A DNA stretch of 64,000 nt, taken from contig CAYYJR010000013.1 in NCBI GenBank assembly GCA_964472305.1, forward strand, positions 52,521 through 116,520, written 5' to 3'. The first letter of the stretch is position 1, and each line of letters starts with the position of its first letter. The notes beneath the pieces were generated by a model. It ran no database searches and was not told where the DNA came from. It was given only the letters and a program-made list of their open reading frames with translations. The stretch comes from CAYYJR01 sp964472305. Lineage in GTDB: Bacteria; Armatimonadota; Hebobacteria; CAIYQO01. Both the position numbers and the translations under genes were made by a program. Shown here piece by piece: positions 16,271 through 25,324 of the stretch.

Positions 16271-17719
16271 TCACTTCTCACTTAACTTCACCTGCACATA
16301 CCGTAGCACATTCTCCCCCGACGGCAGGCCGACCAGGTCGATGGTGTCGGATGGCGGGCAGCCGTTGCGCTGGCTGGCCGCGTTGAAGTGCACCAGCGGT
16401 TTTTCCAACGGCAAGCGCTGCGGTGCGCCGAGTTGGGGCAGCAACTGGCGGATGAAATTACCCGCCTCCATGCCGCTCTGGTACCAGAGCACGAACAACC
16501 GGCCATCGGCGGTGGCATGGAAGGTGCCATACGACGGGACCGATCCCTGCATCTTCAACTGATTGATATCGTCTGTGGTCGCGGGAGCGGTGACCGGGAG
16601 TTCTTCCATCGATTCCGCCAGCGTCAGGCGGTTCACCACGCGGCCGTTGTGCACGCGGGCGTATTTTAACGCCACTATCGTCGGAACGCCGGGAAAGAAC
16701 CTGTCGCGCATGAAGCGATACCAGATATTGCGGTCGAGAAACAGCAGGTGCGCATCGCCTTGCGCATCCACCGCCATATCGCAATTGGTCACATGACCGG
16801 CGGTGTCATCGCGACTGAACACCGTGGCGATGGGCGAAAACTCGGTGGTGGTGATGTCGGGTGTCCAGGTGTAGTAGAGTTGGCGGAAATCGTAATCCCA
16901 ATCCCGGCCGGTCACCTGCTTCTTGTAGGCACGCCACTCCGGGTTGGGCTCTACTTCATCACTAATGGCCAACACGTAGACCGCATTACCGCGCACAGCG
17001 AGCTGCTGGTAGCACCCGCGCATGGGAAATCGCAGCAGTCCCTGCTTCACCGCGCGCCCATCACCGTCGTAATAGCTGTAGGCGTGCCAGGGCTCGTTCG
17101 CGAGCGGCACTTGATTGGTGATGAACATTGCGCCGCTGACGGGATCGACGGCCAGCGCGCGGTAGGAATGCTCGGAGAAGAAATATTCCTTATCCCAACT
17201 CGGCAGCTTCACCTGCGGTGGTTGCTCCAGCTTCGCCGTATCGAACAGCACTATGCGCGGCTCACAGCGGTAGCCGGCGCGACCGTCCGTGCCGGTGGAG
17301 GTGATGGTCTGGCCCGGATTCACACTGAGTGCCAGCCGGCCGTCCGGTAGCGCCGCCAGCGGACACGGCTCGCGCTCGTCAAAGATCGGATTTGCCGTCA
17401 CGCGTTCCCACTTCCCGCCATCCCGGCGGCGGTAGAGCACCCAGCGCGTATTGCACAACGGCTTCACTTCCGGTCCTGCCGTCTCGGTGACCACGGCATA
17501 CACCGTGTCGCCCACGCGCGCAATGGTGCGCGAACCATAACACCACAGCGGTCCGGCGCCGTTATTGGCATCGGTGAACGGACTGATCGTTTCCTCGGCG
17601 ACCAGGCGCGCAAACAGCGGCATCAGGCTCTCCTTTCCAAACGCGGCGGCAGAAAACAGCACGCATAATACACACAGACTGGCGCCAAGCAATTTCCCGG
17701 CATGACAGGTAAGAAACAT
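16271..17719 (-). CDS. Exported sialidase-like beta-propeller (BNR-type) protein
   Basis: ATG 17719 (AAGG upstream) gives 482 residues with a signal peptide ending near AAAFG (about residue 29). The rest is repeated beta-strand segments typical of sialidase/neuraminidase-like propellers: VLYRRRDGGKWERVTANPIF, LPDGRLALSVNPG, MAVDAQGDAHLLFLDRNIW, ADGRLFVLWYQSG. No complete Asp-box series or sialidase catalytic triad can be assigned. It may bind or cleave a polysaccharide outside the cytoplasm. It lies between a sugar oxidoreductase and a sugar kinase. Confidence 0.6.
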   Translation of the reverse strand: MFLTCHAGKLLGASLCVLCVLFSAAAFGKESLMPLFARLVAEETISPFTDANNGAGPLWCYGSRTIARVGDTVYAVVTETAGPEVKPLCNTRWVLYRRRDGGKWERVTANPIFDEREPCPLAALPDGRLALSVNPGQTITSTGTDGRAGYRCEPRIVLFDTAKLEQPPQVKLPSWDKEYFFSEHSYRALAVDPVSGAMFITNQVPLANEPWHAYSYYDGDGRAVKQGLLRFPMRGCYQQLAVRGNAVYVLAISDEVEPNPEWRAYKKQVTGRDWDYDFRQLYYTWTPDITTTEFSPIATVFSRDDTAGHVTNCDMAVDAQGDAHLLFLDRNIWYRFMRDRFFPGVPTIVALKYARVHNGRVVNRLTLAESMEELPVTAPATTDDINQLKMQGSVPSYGTFHATADGRLFVLWYQSGMEAGNFIRQLLPQLGAPQRLPLEKPLVHFNAASQRNGCPPSDTIDLVGLPSGENVLRYVQVKLSEK

Positions 17720-17793
17720 AGTACCTTCGATTTTGTTAACCGTTCGGTTCGTCGTGAGACACGCGGCACAGCATGGTGCCTGCAATCCATGCG

Positions 17794-19266
17794 TTATTCC
17801 CCGTACATTCGATTATACAGGTTCAGGTAACGTCCGTATACCTCACGATACACTGAAAAACGCGCCGGGTCGGGATGAAATGTGCGATCGGGACGGTACC
17901 AGGCGCGTGAGGCTTCGGCAACGCCGGCGAAGCGCCCGATGCCGGCGGCCGCGAGCATGGCGGCGCCCAGCGAGGCGGCGTCGGAGCAGGCGGGCCGTTC
18001 CACCGGCACGCCCAACAGATCTGCCTTTACCTGCAGCCACACGTCGCTGCGCGCTGCGCCGCCCAGCGACCGTACGCTGGTAAGCGACTGCCCATGACCG
18101 GTGATGCAGTCCAGGCATTCCTGCAGCATGCAGGCGCACGATTCCATGATGGCACGGGCCAGATGCGCGCGGGTGTGGCCCAATGCCAATCCGGCAAAGG
18201 CTCCGTGCACGTGCGGGTTGTAGGTCGGCGTGGCGGTGCCGGCGAAGTGCGGCAGCACGCTCAACCCGTCGCAGCCCGGCGCCACCCCCTCTACCCCGGC
18301 AAGAAAAGTCGCGTAATCTTCGCCGGACGCACACAGGTCGCGGAACCACTTTAACACGATGGCGGAGGTGACGGTGAACGCCATCGCGTAGCCAAGGTTG
18401 GGCACCGCGTGGCGTGACACGAATACACGGTTATCGTCCATCACCGACTCGGTGGTGGCGATGAGCGCCAGCGAAGTGCCGGTAGTCTCGGTGACGATGC
18501 CCGGCTGCACATTACCCGCCCCCACCCCGCCGACCAGTTGGTCATTGGCGCCCAGGCAGACCGGGATGCCGGCGGGAATACCCAGCGCCAAGGACGCGGT
18601 GGTGTTGACCTGTCCGGCGACCGTGCCCGGCGCGCGAACCGCCGGCAGTTGCGCGGCAGTAATGCCCGCGGCGTCCAGCAACCGCGGCTCCCACGCCTGC
18701 GATTGCAAGTCATACATACCCGTCATCTGGGCAATGACGAAATCGGTAACGGTTTCGCCGGTCATCCGGTAGATGAGATAGTCCGGCAGACAGAGGAACT
18801 TCCACGCCCGCAGCGCTTCCGGCGCATGCTCACGCATCCACGCGACCTTGAACACCGTCAATCCGGCGGGCAGCCACGGATACCCGCTGATGCGTCGATA
18901 CTCGTCCTTGCTCAACCACGCGGCTTCCCATGCGTCTGCAATCGCCTGGGCGCGGTTGTCAACCCATACAATCGCCGGATATAACGGCTGACCGGCGCGG
19001 TCGATGGGAATATAGGTCTGCCCCTGCGAACTGAATCCGATGGCTGCCAGGTGCGCCGGGTCAACCCCTGCAACGGACAATACCGCGCGCGTGCCCACCA
19101 CAGCCGCCTGCCAGTAGGCGTCCGGCGACATCTCCAACCAATCGGGACGCGGCGATGCCGGAGTATACTCTTCCACGTGCACCGCTGCCAACCGCCCCTC
19201 ATCACTGACGAGGGCGGTCTTCAACGCAGTGGTGCCGAGATCGAAGGTCAGGTAATATTCCACCAT
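17794..19266 (-). CDS. xylB: FGGY-family carbohydrate kinase, xylulokinase-like
   Basis: ATG 19266 (GGAGA upstream) gives 490 residues starting YLTFDLGTTALKTAL, the phosphate-1 loop of FGGY kinases. Other blocks: IGFSSQGQTYIPID, AIVWVDNRAQA (catalytic-Asp region), GANDQLVGGVGAG, ETTGTSLAL, and the C-terminal LGGAARSDVWLQVKADLLG. It has the xylulokinase-type length, but closely related kinases act on other pentuloses or polyols, so the xylB symbol is tentative. Confidence 0.8.
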   Translation of the reverse strand: MVEYYLTFDLGTTALKTALVSDEGRLAAVHVEEYTPASPRPDWLEMSPDAYWQAAVVGTRAVLSVAGVDPAHLAAIGFSSQGQTYIPIDRAGQPLYPAIVWVDNRAQAIADAWEAAWLSKDEYRRISGYPWLPAGLTVFKVAWMREHAPEALRAWKFLCLPDYLIYRMTGETVTDFVIAQMTGMYDLQSQAWEPRLLDAAGITAAQLPAVRAPGTVAGQVNTTASLALGIPAGIPVCLGANDQLVGGVGAGNVQPGIVTETTGTSLALIATTESVMDDNRVFVSRHAVPNLGYAMAFTVTSAIVLKWFRDLCASGEDYATFLAGVEGVAPGCDGLSVLPHFAGTATPTYNPHVHGAFAGLALGHTRAHLARAIMESCACMLQECLDCITGHGQSLTSVRSLGGAARSDVWLQVKADLLGVPVERPACSDAASLGAAMLAAAGIGRFAGVAEASRAWYRPDRTFHPDPARFSVYREVYGRYLNLYNRMYGE

Positions 19267-19774
19267 GCTCTCCGTATTTTCAGGCTGCCGCGCGCCGTTC
19301 GTGTAACAACTCCGGTGCACTTCGCGAGCATGCGGTTCCGCTTCTCGTGACTTCCTGTCATCCCCGAGAGGAGCAAACAGCAGGATGTAACACATGGACG
19401 TCCATTTCCACCTGTCACACTAACCGGAATTATACATGATGTAAAGGACTGCCGGGGTGGCGTTGGCATAATTCGAAGTGTGATGCATCATGCAGGCCAG
19501 ATCGGCTTGCACCTTTTCATGCGTGATGATGTCGCTCTTCTCCGCGGTGGCTTTCGTCAGACAGCGCGCCGGAACAGCCTTCCCACGCGGTCGGCATCCC
19601 CAATGCCGCCCTCGCTAGCCGGCGATAGCCGATTGCGTAGATGCTTGCTGGGATGAGACGGGTATTGCGCCCGAATCACAAGAGAAGATGCGCGGGGACT
19701 GAGGGAGGTCAAGCCCCCGCGCAACGGAGTCGGTGGGGTCGAGCCACCGACCTGCCCACGGTACGGATCTGCGA
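19267..19774. other. Intergenic region, 508 bp
   Basis: No recognisable gene. It holds the two stem-loops at 19690-19751 described separately. A short open stretch on the minus strand ending near 19421 (ending ...MYNSG stop) has coding-like composition but no start or ribosome site and no recognisable match; it could be a gene remnant. Confidence 0.4.
19690..19751 (-). repeat. Tandem pair of related stem-loops downstream of the aminotransferase gene
   Basis: Two perfect 8-bp stems lie side by side: gcgcgggg/ccccgcgc (19690-19697 with 19715-19722) and gtcggtgg/ccaccgac (19729-19736 with 19744-19751). Both loops contain GGTCRAGCC. On the minus strand they begin 24 nt after the aminotransferase stop and the last is followed by a T-rich stretch, so they may terminate or stabilise that mRNA. 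Confidence 0.5.
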
Positions 19775-21145
19775 TCAGCAATATCCGAATTCTTTTTCGA
19801 CTTCGGCGATGGATTCTTCGATAAGGTCCATTCCCTTGGCGGCGACATCGATATCCATCACAATGGGCGGCGACATACGCAAGATGTGCCCGGCAGGCAC
19901 CCACGCCAACCCCTTCTGGAAGGCGCGCTGGTACACCAGCTTGCCTGCCTGATCGAATGGTTCTTTCGTTGTACGATCCTTCACCAACTCCACGCCGAGC
20001 AGGCATCCCTTGCCGCGCACGTCGCCGATGATGGGATGCGCGGCCTGCATGGCGGACATGCGCTGGTCGAAGTAGGCGCCCAGCTCAAGCGCATGGTCGA
20101 GTAATCCTTCTTCTTCCATCACCTCGATGCTTGCCAGCGCGGCGGCGCAGGCCATCGGATTGCCGCCGTAGCTGGTGGAAGCGGAGATCTTATTGATGCT
20201 GTCTTTATAACGCTCGGAGACCAGCATGCCGGTGACCGGGAAACCGTTGCCGAAGCCTTTGCCCACGGTAACCACGTCCGGACGCGTGTCCCAGTGTTCC
20301 ATGCAGAAAAATTTGCCGGTGCGTCCCATGCTGGTGAGCACCTCGTCGGCGATGAGCAAGATGCCGCGGTCGTCGCAGAACTTGCGCAGCTTGGGGAAAA
20401 AATCGTCCGGCGGGAAAATGGAGCCGGCCCACCCCTGTACAGGCTCCAAGATGAATGCGGCCACGTTGTTCGTGGTGGCATTCTGAATGAATTCATCGTA
20501 GAAGGCGAGGTAGGCATCGGTATCGATGGTGCCGTCTGCCTTTTTAAACAGCGGGCGGTACGGATACGGGCGTGGCACCATATAGAATCCCTGCGTGCGT
20601 CCCATGCCGTTGGTCGTGTTCATCTTGGCACAACTGACGGCGTGGCCGGATTTCCCGTGGAAATCCATAAAGCAGGAAATGAATTCGAATTTGCCGGTGG
20701 CCGCCCGTGCCACGCGCAATGCTGCTTCCACCGCGGTGGTACCGCTGTCGTAAAGCTGCATGCCGGTCAGATCCCATGGCTGAATCGCCGCCAGCTTCTC
20801 CAGCAACTCGACTTTGATCGGTGTGTTGAAATCGTGACAGTTCATCAGGTTCTTCGCGTGAAAGGCGACAGCTTCGCTGATCTTCGGATGGCAATGTCCC
20901 AGCGTGGTGACATAAATACCGCTGGAGAAGTCGAGATAGACGTTGCCGTCCACATCGGTGAGCGTCACGCCATGCCCCTTGTCGAACACGACCGGGCAGA
21001 GCGTGACCTGGCTGGAATAGCCGATCATGTGCTTCATGCCCCGCGCGTTCAACGCCTGCGATTTAGGCCCAGGGACGGTATCGGTCACGATGCGAGGCAC
21101 TCCCGCTACGTCGACGGACGCCCAATAGTCAGTGGATAACGCCAT
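19775..21145 (-). CDS. Class III aminotransferase (4-aminobutyrate aminotransferase-like)
   Basis: ATG 21145 with AAGGGGG upstream gives 456 residues. Features of the PLP fold type I class III family: DVDGNVYLDFSSGIYVTTLG, SGTTAVEAALRVARAATG (PLP phosphate region), FHGKSGHA, FILEPVQGWAG, ILLIADEVLTSMGRTG and the Schiff-base lysine in VTVGKGFGNGFPVTG. Such enzymes move the amino group of GABA or other omega-amino acids to 2-oxoglutarate or pyruvate; the exact substrate is open. The gene is solitary on its transcript, with stem-loops directly after it. Confidence 0.88.
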   Translation of the reverse strand: MALSTDYWASVDVAGVPRIVTDTVPGPKSQALNARGMKHMIGYSSQVTLCPVVFDKGHGVTLTDVDGNVYLDFSSGIYVTTLGHCHPKISEAVAFHAKNLMNCHDFNTPIKVELLEKLAAIQPWDLTGMQLYDSGTTAVEAALRVARAATGKFEFISCFMDFHGKSGHAVSCAKMNTTNGMGRTQGFYMVPRPYPYRPLFKKADGTIDTDAYLAFYDEFIQNATTNNVAAFILEPVQGWAGSIFPPDDFFPKLRKFCDDRGILLIADEVLTSMGRTGKFFCMEHWDTRPDVVTVGKGFGNGFPVTGMLVSERYKDSINKISASTSYGGNPMACAAALASIEVMEEEGLLDHALELGAYFDQRMSAMQAAHPIIGDVRGKGCLLGVELVKDRTTKEPFDQAGKLVYQRAFQKGLAWVPAGHILRMSPPIVMDIDVAAKGMDLIEESIAEVEKEFGYC

Positions 21146-21296
21146 ATCAGCCCCCTTCATCCCGCCTGGCAGTGTGTGCTGTTGTTCGAAATGTTCGATT
21201 TACCGGTTCAATCTGTGTATTATGATAGCTTCCTCACAAAAATTGTCAAGGGATCACCGTCATACCGTGGGAGCGGACAGGGAACGACAGCGACAA

Positions 21297-21329
21297 CGGG
21301 CCGTGCCTCCGCGTGGAAGGCACGACCCG
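21297..21329 (-). terminator. Hairpin downstream of glycogen phosphorylase 1
   Basis: A 12-bp stem with one mismatch (cgggccgtgcct / aggcacgacccg), 31 bp beyond the glgP stop. No clean U-tract, so termination is possible but unproven. Confidence 0.5.
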
Positions 21330-21359
21330 TGCGCCGTGATGGCAAAATGTGCGAAGCGC

Positions 21360-23888
21360 CTAATTCGTCTGTACGCCCAGCGTGCGGCGCAGGTCGTTGA
21401 GATTCGCCTGCGGCAGCGGGGTGGTGCGCACGTGCCAGATGTCGCGGGCGTATTCGGTGATGGTGCGGTCGCTGGAGAATAACCCGCTGCGCGCGGTATT
21501 CAGGATGGACATGCGCGTCCAGCGCTGTTGATCGAGAAATGCCTGCGAGACCTGATCCTGGGTAGCCAGGTACGCATTGAAGTCGGCGATCAGGCAATAT
21601 TCGTCCCAGCAAATCAACGATTCGTAGATAGGCCGGAACAATCCCGGCTCACCGGGCGAGAAGAAGTTGCATTCCAGCAGGTGCAGCACCCGTTGCAATT
21701 CCGGCGATTTAGCCAGATATTCGCATGGCCAATACCCGCGCTGCTTGAGCGCCAGCACCTCGTCGGCGGTCATGCCGAAAATGAAGATATTCTCCGCGCC
21801 GACCTCCTGCAGAATCTCGACGTTGGCGCCATCCAGCGTGCCGATGGTCACCGCGCCGTTCAGGGCGAATTTCATATTGCCGGTGCCGGAAGCCTCGCGC
21901 CCGGCCGTGGAGATTTGCTCGGACAGGTTGGCGGCGGGAATAAGTTGTTCCGCCAGTGACACGCGATAGTTGGGCATGAATGCCACGCTAAGCTGATCCT
22001 TCACCGCCGGATCGTTGTTGATCATATCCGCCACCCGATTGATGAACAGGACGATGAGCTTTGCCATGTCGTAGCCCGGCGCCGCCTTTCCGCCAATGAG
22101 GAATGTGCGCGGCACCCACGGCAGGTCGGACTGCTCTTTCAACCGCAGATAACTGGCGATGATATACAACGTGAAGAGCAATTGCCGCTTATACTCGTGC
22201 ATGCGTTTCACCTGCACGTCGAAGATGGAATCGGGACGCAGCACCAACCCCTGCGTCTCCTGCACGCGGCGGATGATAGGGCGCTTGCAGGCTTGTTTCA
22301 CCTGGCGCCATTCCTCCTGGAACGCCGGATCGTCGGCGAAACGTTCGATACCGCGCAATTGCGACAGGTCTTTCATCCACCCGTCGCCGATCGCCTCGGT
22401 AATCAGATTCGACAGCGCCGGGTTGGCTTTGCGCAGCCAGCGCCGCGGGGTGATGCCGTTCGTTTTATTATTGAACTTCTCCGGCCAGATTTCGAAGAAG
22501 TCATGCAGCAGGTGTTCCTTCAACAGGTGCGTGTGCAACGCAGCCACGCCGTTCACCGAATGCGAGCCGATAACCGCCAGATAGGCCATGCGGGCGCGTT
22601 TCACCCCGTCCTCAGCGATGATGGACAACCGCCTCAGGCGATCGGTGTCGCCAGGGTACCGACGCGCGATGCCTTTCAGAAAATAATGGTTGATCACGTA
22701 AATGATCTCCAGATGCCGCGGCAGCAGGCGTTCGAGCAGCGCGGTCGGCCATTCTTCCAGTGCTTCGGGCAGGATAGTATGGTTCGTGTAGGCGAAAGTC
22801 CGCGTGCAAATATCCCACGCCTTCTCCCAGCGTAATCCTTCTTCATCGAGGAGAATGCGCAACAATTCGGGAATAGCCAGCGCGGGATGGGTATCGTTGA
22901 GCTGGATGGCAACTTGATCGGGAAAACGCGACCAATCATCATCGTGGCGTTTGAAGCGATGGACGATATCCTGTATCGACGCCGACACCAGGAAATACTC
23001 CTGCTGCAGGCGCAGTTCCTTGCCCACGCCGCAGTTCTCATTTGGGTAGAGCACGCGGGTGATATTTTCCGCGCGCACGTTCTGTTCACATGCCATCACG
23101 TGCTGTCCGTTGTTAAAACAGGCCAGGTTGAATTCTTCCGTCGCCCGCGCCGTCCATAGCCGCAGCGTGTTGACGGTCGCCGTTTGATAACCCGGCACCG
23201 GGGTGTCATAGGGTGAGGCCAGCACCGCCTCGGTATCCACCCATTGGGTATGCCGGTTGCCGCGGGAGTCCACCCGCTCTTCGGTGCGGCCGCCGAAGCG
23301 CACCGTGTATATGGTCTCCGGACGCGCGACCTCCCAGGGATTGGGCAGCGCCAGCCAATGGTCGGGGCCTTCGATTTGCCGGCCATGCTCAATCTTCTGT
23401 TCGAACAAGCCGTATTCATAACGTAACCCATAGCCGTGCGAAGGAATGCCGAGTGTAGCCATTGAGTCGAGGAAACACGCTGCCAACCGTCCCAGACCGC
23501 CGTTGCCGAGACCGGGATCGGTTTCACGCTCCAGCAGGTCGGTTAACTCAACCCCCAGGTCATCCAGCGCGCGCTTGCAGGTGTCGAAGAGTCCCAGGTT
23601 ATGCAGGCTGGTCTCCAGCGTGCGTCCCAGCAGGTACTCCATCGATAAATAATACACGCGCTTGACGTTGTCACGGTGGTACATCTCCTGCGTGGCCACC
23701 CAGCGATCGACCAGGTGCTCCACAACCGCATACGCGGTGCAGAGGAACTGGTCGTAGGGGGTGGCGTGGGTTGGGTCTTTCGCCAACCGCGACCGGAGTT
23801 TATTGATAATCAGGCGTTTAAAGGCCTGGACATCATCGACATCAAAGGGTTCCCACTGGACGCTCCAAGTCTCTCCTCGAGTTTTCAT
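21360..23888 (-). CDS. glgP: Glycogen/alpha-glucan phosphorylase, copy 1
   Basis: ATG 23888 (GAGG upstream) gives 842 residues, the size of GlgP/MalP. It releases glucose-1-phosphate from alpha-1,4-glucans. Seen: THATPYDQFL, GLGNGGLGRLAACFLDSMA (substrate loop), FVSAS-type EYFLVSASIQDIVHRF, QLNDTHPALAIPELLR and the PLP lysine in EASGTGNMKFALNGAV near the C-terminus. A paralogue of nearly the same length is at 49436-51952. No other glycogen gene is adjacent. Confidence 0.96.
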   Translation of the reverse strand: MKTRGETWSVQWEPFDVDDVQAFKRLIINKLRSRLAKDPTHATPYDQFLCTAYAVVEHLVDRWVATQEMYHRDNVKRVYYLSMEYLLGRTLETSLHNLGLFDTCKRALDDLGVELTDLLERETDPGLGNGGLGRLAACFLDSMATLGIPSHGYGLRYEYGLFEQKIEHGRQIEGPDHWLALPNPWEVARPETIYTVRFGGRTEERVDSRGNRHTQWVDTEAVLASPYDTPVPGYQTATVNTLRLWTARATEEFNLACFNNGQHVMACEQNVRAENITRVLYPNENCGVGKELRLQQEYFLVSASIQDIVHRFKRHDDDWSRFPDQVAIQLNDTHPALAIPELLRILLDEEGLRWEKAWDICTRTFAYTNHTILPEALEEWPTALLERLLPRHLEIIYVINHYFLKGIARRYPGDTDRLRRLSIIAEDGVKRARMAYLAVIGSHSVNGVAALHTHLLKEHLLHDFFEIWPEKFNNKTNGITPRRWLRKANPALSNLITEAIGDGWMKDLSQLRGIERFADDPAFQEEWRQVKQACKRPIIRRVQETQGLVLRPDSIFDVQVKRMHEYKRQLLFTLYIIASYLRLKEQSDLPWVPRTFLIGGKAAPGYDMAKLIVLFINRVADMINNDPAVKDQLSVAFMPNYRVSLAEQLIPAANLSEQISTAGREASGTGNMKFALNGAVTIGTLDGANVEILQEVGAENIFIFGMTADEVLALKQRGYWPCEYLAKSPELQRVLHLLECNFFSPGEPGLFRPIYESLICWDEYCLIADFNAYLATQDQVSQAFLDQQRWTRMSILNTARSGLFSSDRTITEYARDIWHVRTTPLPQANLNDLRRTLGVQTN

Positions 23889-24286
23889 GTATGCTGCCTC
23901 AATCGTGGTGTCATCTGCTGATCCGCGTATGCCGCGGTTCGGCGGTCTGTAGCAATGCTGGGCGTTCTGCTGGACATACATCCCACGTTATACCACCGGA
24001 ATACGGCTTAGGGCAAGTCAAATCACCCGGTGGCACACGACTACCACACAGCATTATCACCGCTTCGCCATCGGCTCAAACGAAGAAGAGCGCTTGCCCG
24101 CCAGGCATAAAAACGGTCGGCGGCATGCAAAAAACGAGTGCTGGCGACCATTAAATTAAGGTTAAGTTCGTGAGTAAAAATATTTCACTCTGGCGAAAGG
24201 CCGATAGCCTGGAGTGAGACAGCTTCCTTCCAGCCCGACGCACCGCATTTTTTTCAAGAAATTTTCCTCGTCGAGGGTGTGCGCCT
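23889..24286. other. Intergenic region between divergent glgP and the oxidoreductase operon, about 400 bp
   Basis: No gene seen. It is relatively AT-rich from about 24140 and holds one hairpin at 24185-24217 (6-bp outer stem tcactc/gagtga and a 4-bp inner stem aggc/gcct). It must also carry the glgP promoter, which I could not place with confidence. Confidence 0.4.
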
Positions 24287-24315
24287 TTTACTCCATTTGT
24301 GAGTTGTGGTACAAT
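24287..24315 (+). promoter_or_regulatory. Promoter of the oxidoreductase operon
   Basis: TTTACT, a 17-bp spacer and TACAAT preceded by an extended minus-10 TG (TGGTACAAT). The transcript would start near 24322, leaving a leader of about 49 nt with a GGGG/CCCC hairpin. Confidence 0.65.
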
Positions 24316-24370
24316 ACCCCGGTTTGTTTCAGACTGGGGTCCACAATGCCCCCTGAATGGAGAACGCTGG

Positions 24371-25324
24371 ATGTCAACGTATCAATTACCCTACCAAGAT
24401 CGGAGGGGCTTTACCAATTGCCTCCTGTCCGCCATCGGCGGCGACGGGGCCAATATGGCAGCCAAGCTCCTGTTCAAAATTGCCGCGGAAGAGCTGAACC
24501 TGGATGGCGCGTATGACGCAAAATACGGGAGCGAGAAAAAAGGCACGCCGACCGACGTGTCACTGCGGCTGTCTGAGTATGGCACGCCGGTCCGTGAAAG
24601 CGGCCCGACGAACCGCCCCCACATTCTGTGCGTATTCCGCGAGAATCTGATCACCTCCCTCAATCTGAACCGCGGCTTGCAGGAAAATGCGACAGTCATC
24701 GTGAATTCCTGCAAAACCCCTGAAGCGATTCGCGAGATGTTGCAGTTGCACAGCGGCACCATTTACGTGCTGGACGCGGCCAAAATCGCGATAGAGACGC
24801 ACTCACGACTGAATATGCCGATGATGGCCATGCTCGCATATGTGCTCAACTTCCCCGAGACGGCTGTCGTGAAGAAAATCACGGAAACCTGGCCGCGCGC
24901 GGTGGACGCCAACGTGGCCGCGTATAAAATGGCGGTGGCGGAGTCCGTGAAGCAGGTTTTCGCCGCGGACGGCAAATACGAGTTAGTCGCGCCCATGGAA
25001 GTCCGTAGTGGTCTCGGGTATGACAGCATGCTGGATGGCGGCGCCATCGATACGCTGACCCACAGCACCGTGAGCCGCAACAACGCCTACGCGCGCTCCA
25101 ATCCCTCCCCATCGTTCGAGCGCGAAGCGTGCATTGACTGCGCGAAGTGTCTCACCGTGTGCGCCGATCCGGGCGCCATCGTGTGGAAGGACAACAAGAT
25201 GACGGGCATCGATCTGGCATATTGCAAAGCGTGCATGCGCTGCGTCGCGGTGTGCCCGGATACGAAAAAGGGGAAGGCGTTGAAGGATCCCGCGAAAGAA
25301 GGAGCAACGACATGCGCATTTTAG
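24371..25324 (+). CDS. 2-oxoacid:ferredoxin oxidoreductase, fused gamma-delta subunit
   Basis: ATG 24371 (GGAGA 9 nt upstream) gives 317 residues. Residues 10-190 are the gamma domain (IGGDGANMAAKLLFKIAAEE, which binds near CoA; RPHILCVFRENLIT; TIYVLDAAKIA). About residues 235-305 are the delta domain with two [4Fe-4S] clusters: CIDCAKCLTVC and CKACMRCVAVCPD. It carries electrons from the active site to ferredoxin. It overlaps the alpha-beta gene by 13 bp, so the two halves are co-translated. Together they have every domain of pyruvate or another 2-oxoacid:ferredoxin oxidoreductase. Confidence 0.9.
   Translation: MSTYQLPYQDRRGFTNCLLSAIGGDGANMAAKLLFKIAAEELNLDGAYDAKYGSEKKGTPTDVSLRLSEYGTPVRESGPTNRPHILCVFRENLITSLNLNRGLQENATVIVNSCKTPEAIREMLQLHSGTIYVLDAAKIAIETHSRLNMPMMAMLAYVLNFPETAVVKKITETWPRAVDANVAAYKMAVAESVKQVFAADGKYELVAPMEVRSGLGYDSMLDGGAIDTLTHSTVSRNNAYARSNPSPSFEREACIDCAKCLTVCADPGAIVWKDNKMTGIDLAYCKACMRCVAVCPDTKKGKALKDPAKEGATTCAF

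Noticed and set aside
19690..19751. A tRNA-like element near the stem-loops
   Set aside because: The segment GGTGGCTCGACCCCACC recalls a T-arm, but no acceptor, anticodon or D-arm is present.
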